Position numbers and translations under genes: made by a program. A stretch of DNA of 48,558 nucleotides from Saccoglossus kowalevskii (taxonomy: Eukaryota > Hemichordata > Enteropneusta > Harrimaniidae), in contig NW_003126566.1 of the NCBI RefSeq assembly GCF_000003605.2, forward strand, positions 1 through 48,558. The letters run 5' to 3'. Each line of letters starts with the position of its first letter. Position 1 is the stretch's first letter. A model generated the notes under the pieces. That model was not told where the DNA came from, made no database searches, and worked only from the letters and a program-made list of their open reading frames with translations. Shown here one piece after another: positions 27,765 to 41,340 of the stretch.

Positions 27765-29130
27765 CCCACTCATCAACTGATCATTTACAACTCACTCTTA
27801 TAAGCTGATGTATGTACCAGTGATACATTCCTATACTCATCAACAGTTCATTTACAACTCACTCTTATAAGCTGATGTGTGTACCAGTGATACAATCCCA
27901 CTCATCAACAGTTCATTTACAACTCACTCTTATAAGCTGATGTATGTACCAGTGATACAATCCCACTCATCAACTGATCATTTACAACTCACTCTTATAA
28001 GCTGATGTATGTAGCAGTGATACATTCCACTCATCAACTGATCGTTTACATCTCACTCTTATAAGCTGATGTATGTACCAGTGATACATTCCCACTCATC
28101 AACAGTTCATTTACAACTCACTCTTATAAGCTGATGTATGTACCAGTGATACATTCCTACTCATCAACAGTTCATTTACAACTCACTCTTATAAGCTGAT
28201 GTATGTACCAGTGATACAATCCCACTCATCAACTGATCATTTACAACTCACTCTTATAAGCTGATGTATGTACCAGTGATACAATCCCACTCATCAACAG
28301 TTCATGTACAACTCACTCTTATAAGCTGATGTATGTACCAGTGATACATTCCCACTCATCAACTGATCATTTACAACTCACTCTTATAAGCTGATGTATG
28401 AACCAGTGATACAATCCCACTCATCAACAGTTCATTTACAACTCACTCTTATAAGCAGATGTATGTACCAGTGATACAATCCCACTCATCAATTGATCAT
28501 TTACAACTCACTCTTATAAGCTGATGTATGTACCAGTGATACATTCCTATACTCATCAACAGTTCATTTACAACTCACACTTACAAGCTGATGTATGTAC
28601 CAGTGATACATTCCCACTCATCAACTGATCATTTACAACTCACTCTTATAAGCTGATGTATGTACCAGTGATACATTCCCACTCATCAACAGTTCACTTG
28701 CAACTCACTCTTATAAGCTGATGTATGTACCAGTGATACATTCCCACTCATCAACAGTTCATTTACAACTCACTCTTATAAGCTGATGTATGTACCAGTG
28801 ATACAATCCCACTCCTCAACTGATCATTTACAACTCACTCTTATAAGCTGATGTATGTACCAGTGATACATTCCACTCATCAACTGATCATTTACAACTC
28901 ACTCTTATAAGCTGATGTATGTACCAGTGATACATTCCACTCATCAACTGATCATTTACAACTCACTCTTATAAGCTGATGTATGTACCAGTGATACATT
29001 CCCACTCATCAACTGATCATTTACAACTCACTCTTATAAGCTGATGTATGTACCAGTGATACAATCCTATACTCATCAACTGATCATTTACAACTCACTC
29101 TTATAAGCTGATGTATGTACCAGTGATACA

Positions 29131-29910
29131 TTCCTACTCATCAACAGTTAATTTACAACTCACTCTTATAAGCTGATGTATGTACCAGTGATACATTCCC
29201 ACTCATCAACTGATCATTTACAACTCACTCTTATAAGCTGATGTATGTACCAGTGATACATTCCCACTCATCAACAGTTCATTTACAACTCACTCTTATA
29301 AGCTGATGTATGTACCAGTGATATAATCCCACTCATCAATTGATCATTTACAACTCACTCTTATAAGCTGATGTATGTACCAGTGATACATTCCAACTCA
29401 TCAACTGATCATTTACAACTCACTCTTATAAACTGATGTATGTACCAGTGATACATTCCCACTCATCAACTGATCATTTACAACTCACTCTTATAAGCTG
29501 ATGTATGTACCAGTGATACATTCCCACTCATCAACTGATCATTTACAACTCACTCTTATAAGCTGATGTATGTACCAGTGATACAATCCCACTCATCAAC
29601 TGATCATTTACAACTCACTCTTATAAGCTGATGTATGTACCAGTGATACATTCCTACTCATCAACAGTTAATTTACAACTCACTCTTATAAGCTGATGTA
29701 TGTACCAGTGATACATTCCCACTCATCAACTGATCATTTACAACTCACTCTTATAAGCTGATGTATGTACCAGTGATACATTCCCACTCATCAACAGTTC
29801 ATTTACAACTCACTCTTATAAGCTGATGTATGTACCAGTGATATAATCCCACTCATCAATTGATCATTTACAACTCACTCTTATAAGCTGATGTATGTAC
29901 CAGTGATACA
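29131..29910. repeat. 520-bp (8-mer) tandem duplication
   Basis: TCCTACTC followed by CAGTTAATTTAC occurs at 29,131 and 29,651, exactly 520 bp or eight monomers apart. The following monomers agree up to GATATAATCCC and AATTGATC, then diverge near 29,910. Confidence 0.75.
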
Positions 29911-32900
29911 ATCCCACTCATCAACAGTTCATGTACAACTCACTCTTATAAGCTGATGTATGTACCAGTGATATATTCCCACTCATCAACTGATCATTTA
30001 CAACTCACTCTTATAAGCTGATGTATGTACCAATGATACATTCCCACTCATCAACAGTTCATTTACAACTCACTCTTATAAGCTGATGTATGCACCAGTG
30101 ATACATTCCTACTCAACAACTGATCATTTACAACTCACTCTTATAAGCTGATGTATGTACCAGTGATACATTCCCACTCATCAACAGTTCATTTACAACT
30201 CACTCTTATAAGCTGATGTATGTACCAGTGATACATTCCCACTCATCAACAGTTCATGTACAACTCACTCTTATAAGCTGATGTATGTACCAGTGAAACA
30301 TTCCCACTCATCAACAGTTCATTTACAACTCACTCTTATAAGCTGATGTATGTACCAGTGATACAATCCCACTCATCAACTGATCATTTACAACTCACTC
30401 TTATAAGCTGATGTATGTACCAGTGATACAATCCCACTCATCAACAGTTCATGTACAACTCACTCTTATAAGCTGATGTATGTACCAGTGATACATTCCC
30501 ACTCATCAACTGATCATTTACAACTCACTCTTATAAGCTGATGTATGTACCAGTGATACAATCCCACTCATCAACAGTTCATTTACAACTCACTCTTATA
30601 AGCTGATGTATGTACCAGTGATACAATCCCACTCATCAATTGATCATTTACAACTCACTCTTATAAGCTGATGTATGTACCAGTGATACATTCCTATACT
30701 CATCAACAGTTCATTTACAACTCACACTTACAAGCTGATGTATGTACCAGTGATACATTCCCACTCATCAACTGATCATTTACAACTCACTCTTATAAGC
30801 TGATGTATGTACCAGTGATACATTCCCACTCATCAACAGTTCACTTACAACTCACTCTTATAAACTGATGTATGTACCAGTGATACATTCCCACTCATCA
30901 ACAGTTCATTTACAACTCACTCTTATAAGCTGATGTATGTACCAGTGATACATTCCCACTCATCAACTGATCATTTAAAACTCACTCTTATAAGCTGATG
31001 TATGTACCAGTGATACATTCCCACTCATCAACTGATCATTTACAACTCACTCTTATAGGCTGATGTATGTACCAGTGATACATCACACTCATCAACTGAT
31101 CATTTACAACTCACTCTTATAAGCTGATGTATGTACCAGTGATACAATCCCCACTCATCAACTAATCATTTACAACTCACTCTTATAAGCTGATGTATGT
31201 ACCAGTGATACATTCCCACTCATCAACTGATCATTTACAACTCACTCTTATAAGCTGATGTATGTACCAGTGATACATTCCCACTCACCAACAGATGATT
31301 TACAACTCACTCTTATAAGCTGATGTATGTACCAGTGATACATTCCCACTCATCAACTGATCATTTACAACTCACTCTTATAAGCTGATGTATGTACCAG
31401 TGATACATTCCCACTCACCAACAGATGATTTACAACTCACTCTTATAAGCTGATGTATGTACCAGTGATACATTTCCACTCATCAACTGATCATTTACAA
31501 CTCACTCTTATAAGCTGATGTATGTACCAGTGATACATTCCCACTCATCAACTGATCATTTACAACTCACTCTTATAAGCTGATGTATGTACCAGTGATA
31601 CATTCCCACTCATCAACTGATCATTTACAACTCACTCTTATAAACTGATGTATGTATCAGTGATACATTCCCACTCATCAAGTGATCATTTACAACTCAC
31701 TCTTATAAGCTGATGTATGTACCAGTGATACATTCCTATACTCATCAACAGTTCATTTTCAACTCACTCTTATAAGCTGATGTATGTACCAGTGATACAA
31801 TCCCACTCATCAACTGATCATTTACAACTCACTCTTATAAGCTGATGTATGTACCAGTGATACATTCCTACTCATCAACAGTTCATTTACAACTCACTCT
31901 TATAAGCTGATGTATGTACCAGTGATAGAATCCCACTCATAAATTGATCATTTACAACTCACTCTTATAAGCTGATATATGTACCAGTGATACATTCCCA
32001 CTCATCAACTGATCATTTACAACTCACTCTTATAAGCTGATGTATGTACCAGTGATACATTCCCACTCATCAACAGTTCATTTACAACTCACTCTTATAA
32101 GCTGATGTAAGTACCAGTGATACAATCCCACTCATCAACAGTTCATGTACAACTCACTCTTATAAGCTGATGTATGTACCAGTGATATATTCCCACTCAT
32201 CAACTGATCATTTACAACTCACTCTTATAAGCTGATATATGTACCAGTGATACAATCCCACTCATCAACAGTTCATTTGCAACTCACTCTTATAAGCTGA
32301 TGTATGTACCAGTGATACAATCCCACTCATCAATTGATCATTTACAACTCACTCTTATAAGCTGATGTATGTACCAGTGATACATTCCTATACTCATCAA
32401 CAGTTCATTTACAACTCACTCTTATAAGCTGATGTATGTACCAGTGATACATTCCCACTCATCAACAGTTCATTTACAACTCACTCTTATAAGCTGATGT
32501 AAGTACCAGTGATACAATCCCACTCATCAACAGTTCATGTACAACTCACTCTTATAAGCTGATGTATGTACCAGTGATACATTCCCACTCATCAACTGAT
32601 CATTTACAAACTCACTCTTATAAGCTGATGTATGTACCAGTGATACAATCCCACTCATCAACAGTTCATTTGCAACTCACTCTTATAAGCTGATGTATGT
32701 ACCAGTGATATAATCCCACTCATCAATTGATCATTTACAACTCACTCTTATAAGCTGATGTATGTACCAGTGATACATTCCAACTCATAAACTGATCATT
32801 TACAACTCACTCTTATAAACTGATGTATGTACCAGTGATACATTCCCACTCATCAACTGATCATTTACAACTCACTCTTATAAGCTGATGTATGTACCAG

Positions 32901-33070
32901 TGATACATTCCCACTCATCAACTGATCATTTACAACTCACTCTTATAAGCTGATGTATGTACCAGTGATACAATCCCACTCATCAATTGATCATTTACAA
33001 CTCACTCTTATAAGCTGATGTATGTACCAGTGATAGAATCCCACTCATCAATTGATCATTTACAACTCAC

Positions 33071-35250
33071 TCTTATAAGCTGATGTATGTACCAGTGATA
33101 CATTCCCACTCATCAACTGATCATTTACAACTCACTCTTATAAGCTGATGTATGTACCAGTGATACATTCCCACTCATCAACAGTTCATTTACAACTCAC
33201 TCTTATAAGCTGATGTATGTACCAGTGATACATTCCTACTCATCAACAGTTCATTTACAACTCACTCTTATAAGCTGATGTATGTACCAGTGATACAATC
33301 CCACTCATCAACTGATCATTTACAACTCACTCTTATAAGCTGATGTATGTACCAGTGATACATTCCTATACTCATCAACAGTTCATTTACAACTCACTCT
33401 TATAAGCTGATGTGTGTACCAGTGATACAATCCCACTCATCAACAGTTCATTTACAACTCACTCTTATAAGCTGATGTATGTACCAGTGATACATTCCCA
33501 CTCATCAACTGATCATTTACAACTCACTCTTATAAACTGATGTATGTACCAGTGATACATTCCCACTCATCAACTGATCATTTACAACTCACTCTTATAA
33601 GCTGATGTATGTACCAGTGATACAATCCCACTCATCAACTGATCATTTACAACTCACTCTTATAAGCTGATGTATGTAGCAGTGATACATTCCACTCATC
33701 AACTGATCGTTTACAACTCACTCTTACGAGCTGATGTATGTACCAGTGATACATTCCCACTCATCAACAGTTCATTTACAACTCACTCTTATAAGCTGAT
33801 GTATGTACCAGTGATACATTCCTACTCATCAACAGTTCATTTACAACTCACTCTTATAAGCTGATGTATGTACCAGTGATAGAATCCCACTCATCAATTG
33901 ATCATTTCAACTCACTCTTATAAGCTGATGTATGTACCAGTGATACATTCCCACTCATCAACTGATCATTTACAACTCACTCTTATAAGCTGATGTATGT
34001 ACCAGTGATACATTCCCACTCATCAACAGTTCATTTACAACTCACTCTTATAAGCTGATGTATGTACCAGTGATACATTCCTACTCATCAACAGTTCATT
34101 TACAACTCACTCTTATAAGCTGATGTATGTACCAGTGATACAATCCCACTCATCAACTGATCATTTACAACTCACTCTTATAAGCTGATGTATGTACCAG
34201 TGATACATTCCTATACTCATCAACAGTTCATTTACAACTCACTCTTATAAGCTGATGTGTGTACCAGTGATACAATCCCACTCATCAACACTTCATTTAC
34301 AACTCACTCTTATAAGCTGATGTATGTACCAGTGATACAATCCCACTCATCAACTGATCATTTACAACTCACTCTTATAAGCTGATGTATGTAGCAGTGA
34401 TACATTCCACTCATCAACTGATCGTTTACAACTCACTCTTATAAGCTGATGTATGTACCAGTGATACATTCCCACTCATCAACTGATCATTTACAACTCA
34501 CTCTTATAAACTGATGTATGTACCAGTGATACATTCCCACTCATCAACTGATCATTTACAACTCACTCTTATAAGCTGATGTATGTACCAGTGATATAAT
34601 CCCACTCATCAATTGATCATTTACAACTCACTCTTATAAGCTGATGTATGTACCAGTGATAGAATCCCACTCATCAATTGATCATTTACAACTCACTCTT
34701 ATAAGCTGATGTATGTACCAGTGATACATTCCCACTCATCAACTGATCATTTACAACTCACTCTTATAAGCTGATGTATGTACCAGTGATACATTCCCAC
34801 TCATCAACAGTTCATTTACAACTCACTCTTATAAGCTGATGTATGTACCAGTGATACATTCCTACTCATCAACAGTTCATTTACAACTCACTCTTATAAG
34901 CTGATGTATGTACCAGTGATACAATCCCACTCATCAACTGATCATTTACAACTCACTCTTATAAGCTGATGTATGTACCAGTGATACATTCCTATACTCA
35001 TCAACAGTTCATTTACAACTCACTCTTATAAGCTGATGTGTGTACCAGTGATACAATCCCACTCATCAACAGTTCATTTACAACTCACTCTTATAAGCTG
35101 ATGTATGTACCAGTGATACAATCCCACTCATCAACTGATCATTTACAACTCACTCTTATAAGCTGATGTATGTAGCAGTGATACATTCCACTCATCAACT
35201 GATCGTTTACAACTCACTCTTATAAGCTGATGTATGTACCAGTGATACAT
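33071..35250. repeat. Class B 12/13-mer higher-order repeat, three copies
   Basis: Three related segments lie at 33,071-33,520, 33,916-34,470 and 34,697-35,250, with offsets of 845 bp (13 monomers) and 781 bp (12 monomers plus one base). Each runs CCCACTC, CCCACTC, TCCTACTC, AATCCC, CCTATACTC, GTGTGTACC, AATCCC. A fourth relative with GTGTGTACC is at 27,876. This is the clearest class B higher-order repeat. Confidence 0.78.
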
Positions 35251-36455
35251 TCCCACTCATCAACAGTTCATTTACAACTCACTCTTATAAGCTGATGTAT
35301 GTACCAGTGATACATTCCTACTCATCAACAGTTCATTTACAACTCACTCTTATAAGCTGATGTATGTACCAGTGATATAATCCCACTCATCAATTGATCA
35401 TTTACAACTCACTCTTATAAGCTGATGTATGTACCAGTGATACATTCCAACTCATAAACTGATCATTTACAACTCACTCTTATAAACTGATGTATGTACC
35501 AGTGATACATTCCCACTCATCAACTGATCATTTACAACTCACTCTTATAAGCTGATGTATGTACCAGTGATACATTCCCACTCATCAACTGATCATTTAC
35601 AACTCACTCTTATAAGCTGATGTATGTACCAGTGATACAATCCCACTCATCAACTAATCATTTACAACTCACTCTTATAAGCTGATGTATGTACCAGTGA
35701 TACATTCCCACTCATCAACTGATCATTTACAACTCACTCTTATAAGCTGATGTATGTACCAGTGATACATTCCCACTCATCAACTGATCATTTACAACTC
35801 ACTCTTATAAGCTGATGTATGTACCAGTGATACATTCCCACTCATCAACAGATGATTTACAACTTACTCTTATAAGCTGATGTATGTACCAGTGATACAT
35901 TCCCACTCATCAACTGATCATTTACAACTCACTCTTATAAGCTGATGTATGTACCAGTGATACATTCCCACTCATCAACTGATCATTTACAACTCACTCT
36001 TATGAGCTGATGTATGTACCAGTGATACATTCCCACTCATCAACTGATCATTTACAACTCACTCTTATAAACTGATGTATGTATCAGTGATACATTCCCA
36101 CTCATCAACTGATCATTTACAACTCACTCTTATAGGCTGATGTATGTACCAGTGATACATTCCTATACTCATCAACAGTTCATTTTCAACTCACTCTTAT
36201 AAGCTGATGTATGTACCAGTGATACAATCCCACTCATCAACTGATCATTTACAACTCACTCTTATAAGCTGATGTTTGTACCAGTGATACATTCCACTCA
36301 TCAACTGATCGTTTACAACTCACTCTTATAAGCTGATGTATGTACCAGTGATACATTCCCACTCATCAACAGTTCATTTACAACTCACTCTCATAAGCTG
36401 ATGTATGTACCAGTGATACATTCCTATACTCATCAACAGTTCATTTACAACTCAC

Positions 36456-36955
36456 TCTCATAAGCTGATGTATGTACCAATGATACATTCCCACTCATCA
36501 ACTGATCATTTACAACTCACTCTCATAAGCTGATGTATGTACCAGTGATACATTTCTATACTCATCAACTGATCATTTACAACTCACTCTTATAAGCTGA
36601 TGTATGTACCAGAGGTACATTCCCACTCATCAACTGATCATTTACAACTTACTCTTATAAGCTGATGTATGTACCAGTGATACATTCCCACTCATCAACA
36701 GTTCATTTACAACTCACTCTTATAAGCTGATGTATGTACCAGTGATACAATCCCACTCATCAACTGATCATTTACAACTCACTCTTATAAGCTGATGTAT
36801 GTACCAGTGATACATTCCCACTCATCGACTGATCATTTGCAACTCACTCTTATAAGCTGATGTATGTACCAGTGATACAATCCCACTCACCAACTGATCA
36901 TTTACAACTCACTCTTATAAACTGATGTATGTACCAGTGATACATTCCCACTCAT
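36456..36955. repeat. Copy of the window's first ~500 bp
   Basis: Offset 36,455 bp from positions 1-500, with no indel and only one early mismatch seen (AACTGATG for GCTGATG near 36,921). It shares CTCATAAG, TTTCTATACTC, CCAGAGGTAC, AACTTACTC, CATCGACTG and CTCACCAACTG. The copies diverge at the CAACATATGATTT monomer. Confidence 0.85.
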
Positions 36956-37497
36956 CAACATATGATTTACAACTCACTCTTATAAGCTGATGTATGTACC
37001 AGTGATACATTCCCACTCATCAACTGATCATTTGCAACTCACTCTTATAAGCTGATGTATGTACCAGTGATAAATTCCCACTCATCAACTGATCATTTAC
37101 AACTCACTCTTATAAGCTGATGTATGTACCAGTGATACATTCCCACTCATCAACTGATCATTTACAACTCACTCTTATAAGCTGATGTATGTACCAGTGA
37201 TACAATCCCACTCATCAACTGGTCATTTACAACTCACTCTTATAAGCTGATGTATGTACCAGTGATACAATCCCACTCATCAACTGATCATTTACAACTC
37301 ACTCTTATAAGCTGATGTATGTACCAGTGATACATTCCCACTCATCAACAGTTCATGTACAACTCACTCTAATAGGCTGATGTATGTACCAGTGATACAT
37401 TCCCACTCATCAACAGTTCATTTACAACTCACACTTGTAAGCTGATGTATGTACCAGTGATACATTCCTATATTCATCAACAGTTCATTTACAACTC

Positions 37498-37536
37498 TAC
37501 ATTCCTATACTCATCAACTGATCATTTACATCTCAC
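37498..37536. repeat. Truncated monomer, copy 1
   Basis: CAACTC is followed directly by TACATTCCTATAC, so 30 bp (TTATAA core through CCAGTGA) are missing from what would be a 67-bp unit. The unit before it ends two bases short. The same junction recurs at 40,624 and 46,594, in the same neighbours (CTCTAATAGG, ACTTGTAAG, CCTATATTC before; CATCTCACAC and CTGAGGTATG after). Confidence 0.85.
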
Positions 37537-37740
37537 ACTTATAAGCTGAGGTATGTACCAATGATACATTCCCACTCATCAACTGATCATTTACAACTCA
37601 CTCTCATAAGCTGATGTATGTACCAGTGATACATTCCTATACTCTTCGAACTGATCATTTACAACTCACTCTTATAAGCTGATGTATGTACCATTTGATA
37701 CATTCCCACTCATCAACAGTTCATTTACAACTCACTCTTA

Positions 37741-39230
37741 TAACCTGATGTATGTACCAGTGATACATTCCTATACTCATCAACAGTTCATTTACAACTC
37801 ACTCTTATAAGCTGATTTATGTACCAGTGATACATTCCCACTCATCAACAGTTCATTTACAACTCACTCTTATAACCTGATGTATGTACCAGTGATACAT
37901 TCCTATACTCATCAACAGTTCATTTACAACTCACTCTTATAAGCTGATTTATGTACCAGTGATACATTCCCACTCATCAACAGTTCATTTACAACTCACT
38001 CTTATAAGCTGATGTATGTACCAGTGATACAATCCCACTCATCAACAGATCATTTACAACTCACTCTTATAAGCTGATTTATGTACCAGTGATACATTCC
38101 TTTACTCATCAACAGTTCATTTACAACTCACTCTTATAACCTGATGTATGTACCAGTGATACATTCCCACTCATCAACAGTTCATTTACAACTCACTCTT
38201 ATAACCTGATGTATGTACCAGTGATACATTCCCACTCATCAACTGATCATTTACAACTCACTCTTATAAACTGATGTATGTACCAGTGATACATTCCCAC
38301 TCATCAACTGATCATTTACAACTCACTCTTATAAACTGATGTATGTACCAGTGATACATTCCCACTCATCAACAGATCATTTACAACTCACTTTAATAGG
38401 CTGATGTATGTACCAGTGATACATTCCCAATCATCAACTGATCATTTACAACTCACTCTTATAAGCAGATGTATGTACCAGTGATACATTCCTACTCATC
38501 AACAGTTCATTTATAACTCACTCTTATAAGCTGGTGTATGTACCAGGGATACATTCCCACTCATCAAGAGTTCATTTACAACTCACTCTTATAACCTGAT
38601 GTATGTACCAGTGATACATTCCTATACTCATCAACTGATCATTTACAACTCACTCTTATAAGCTGATGTATGTACCAGTGATACATTCCCACTCATCAAC
38701 AGTTCATTTACAACTCACTCTTATAACCTGATGTATGTACCAGTGATACATTCCTATACTCATCAACAGTTCATTTACAACTCACTCTTATAAGCTGATT
38801 TATGTACCAGTGATACATTCCCACTCATCAACAGTTCATTTACAACTCACTCTTATAACCTGATGTATGTACCAGTGATACATTCCTATACTCATCAACA
38901 GTTCATTTACAACTCACTCTTATAAGCTGATTTATGTACCAGTGATACATTCCCACTCATCAACAGTTCATTTACAACTCACTCTTATAAGCTGATGTAT
39001 GTACCAGTGATACAATCCCACTCATCAACAGATCATTTACAACTCACTCTTATAAGCTGATTTATGTACCAGTGATACATTCCTTTACTCATCAACAGTT
39101 CATTTACAACTCACTCTTATAACCTGATGTATGTACCAGTGATACATTCCCACTCATCAACAGTTCATTTACAACTCACTCTTATAACCTGATGTATGTA
39201 CCAGTGATACATTCCCACTCATCAACTGAT
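37741..39230. repeat. 983-bp (15-mer) tandem unit in class A island 2
   Basis: The series CCTGATG/CCTATACTC, GCTGATTT/CCCACTC, repeated, then AATCCC, CAACAGATC, CCTTTACTC, two CCTGATG/CCCACTC begins at 37,741 and again at 38,724. The 983-bp offset equals 15 monomers, four of them 67 bp. The second copy is partial. Confidence 0.78.
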
Positions 39231-39329
39231 CATTTACAACTCACTCTTATAAACTGATGTATGTACCAGTGATACATTCCCACTCATCAACAGATCATTT
39301 ACAACTCACTCTTATAAGCTGATGTATGT

Positions 39330-40110
39330 ACCAGTGATACATTCCTATACTCATCAACAGTTCATTTACAACTCACTCTTATAAGCTGGTGTATGTACCA
39401 CTGATACATTCCCACTCATCAACAGTTCATTTACAACTCACTCTTATAACCTGATGTATGTACCAGTGATACATTCCTATACTCATCAACTGATCATTTA
39501 CAACTCACTCTTATAAACTGATGTATGTACCAGTGATACATTCCCACTCATCAACTGATCATTTACAACTCACTCTTATAACCTGATATATGTACCAGTG
39601 ATACATTCCTATACTCATCAACAGTTCATTTACAACTCACTCTTATAAGCTGGTGTATGTACCAGTGATACATTCCCACTCATCAACAGTTCATTTACAA
39701 CTCACTCTTATAACCTGATGTATGTACCAGTGATACATTCCTATACTCATCAACTGATCATTTACAACTCACTCTTATAAACTGATGTATGTACCAGTGA
39801 TACATTCCCACTCATCAACAGATCATTTACAACTCACTCTTATAACCTGATGTATGTACCAGTGATACATTCCTATACTCATCAACAGTTCATTTACAAC
39901 TCACTCTTATAAGCTGGTGTATGTACCAGTGATACATTCCCACTCATCAACAGTTCATTTACAACTCACTCTTATAACCTGATGTATGTACCAGTGATAC
40001 ATTCCTATACTCATCAACTGATCATTTACAACTCACTCTTATAAACTGATGTATGTACCAGTGATACATTCCCACTCATCAACTGATCATTTACAACTCA
40101 CTCTTATAAG
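39330..40110. repeat. 264-bp (4-mer) tandem unit, three copies
   Basis: GCTGGTG occurs at 39,385, 39,649 and 39,913, exactly 264 bp apart. Each unit is GCTGGTG/CCCACTC, CCTGATG/CCTATACTC, AACTGATG/CCCACTC and a CCTGATG or CCTGATA copy with CCTATACTC (two 65-bp plus two 67-bp). It is the youngest-looking higher-order repeat in class A. Confidence 0.82.
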
Positions 40111-40623
40111 CTGATGTATGTACCAGTGATACATTCCTATACTCATCAACAGTTCATTTTCAACTCACTCTTATAAGCTGATGTATGTACCAGTGATACA
40201 ATCCCACTCATCAACTGATCATTTACAACTCACTCTTATAAGCTGATGTATGTACCAGTGATACATTCCCACTCATCAACAGTTCATTTACAACTCACTC
40301 TTATAAGCTGATGTATGTACCAGTGATACATTCCCACTCATCAACTGATCATTTACAACTCACTCTTATAAGCTGATGTATGTACCAGTGATACAATCCC
40401 ACTCATCAATTGATCATTTACAACTCACTCTTATAAGCTGATGTATGTACCAGTGATACATTCCCACTCATCAACAGTTCATGTACAACTCACTCTAATA
40501 GGCTGATGTATGTACCAGTGATACATTCCCACTCATCAACAGTTCATTTACAACTCACACTTGTAAGCTGATGTATGTACCAGTGATACATTCCTATATT
40601 CATCAACAGTTCATTTACAACTC

Positions 40624-40662
40624 TACATTCCTATACTCATCAACTGATCATTTACATCTCAC
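40624..40662. repeat. Truncated monomer, copy 2
   Basis: Same 30-bp deletion junction as at 37,498, offset 3,126 bp, in the same monomer order. The shared breakpoint shows one deletion event that was later copied with its surroundings. Confidence 0.87.
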
Positions 40663-41340
40663 ACTTATAAGCTGAGGTATGTACCAATGATACATTCCCA
40701 CTCATCAACTGATCATTTACAACTCACTCTCATAAGCTGATGTATGTACCAGTGATACATTCCTATACTCTTCAACTGATCATTTACAACTCACTCTTAT
40801 AAGCTGATGTATGTACGAGAGGTACATTTCCACTCATCAACTGATCATTTACAACTCACCCTTATAAGCTGATGTATGTACCAGTGATACATTCCCACTC
40901 ATCAACTGATCATTTACAACTCACTCTTATAAGCTGATGTATGTACCAGTGATACAATCCCACTCATCAACTAATCATTTACAACTCACCCTTATAAGCT
41001 GATGTATGTACCAGTGATACATTCCCACTCATCAACTGATCATTTACAACTCACTCTTATAAACTGATGTATGTACCAGTGATACATTCCTACTCATCAA
41101 CATATGATTTACAACTCACTCTTATAAGCTGATGTATGTACCAGTGATACATTCCCACTCATCAACTGATCATTTGCAACTCACTCTTATAAGCTGATGT
41201 ATGTACCAGTGATAAATTCCCACTCATCAACTGATCATTTACAACTCACTCTTATAAGCTGATGTATGTACCAGTGATACATTCCCACTCATCAACTGAT
41301 CATTTACAACTCACTCTTATAAGCTGATGTATGTACCAGT

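Larger units (their letters stand above)
17217..37692. repeat. Class B domain, main
   Basis: About 20 kb of fairly uniform class B monomers, mostly 65 bp. Variants include 64-bp copies with TTCCACTC (often with GTAGCAGTG and GATCGTTTAC), AATTGATC, TCATGTAC, TCATTTGC, TTACAAG and GATAGAATCC. CCTGATG is rare (near 18,120 and 24,752, both inside a duplicated segment). Numerous internal segmental copies are listed separately. No gene or mobile element is seen. Confidence 0.9.
37693..40110. repeat. Class A island 2
   Basis: About 2.4 kb of class A monomers between class B blocks. The first ~950 bp follow 9,195-10,144 at offset 28,546, sharing the private TTTATAACTC variant (38,507 and 9,961). The marker CCCAATC is at 38,426. 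It contains a 983-bp and a 264-bp tandem unit. The entry junction has two irregular copies (CTTCGAACTG near 37,647 and CCATTTGATAC near 37,693). Confidence 0.83.

Noticed and set aside
37498-37536. Truncated monomer as an insertion of foreign sequence
   Set aside because: All bases are accounted for by a normal 67-bp unit lacking 30 bp; nothing new is inserted.
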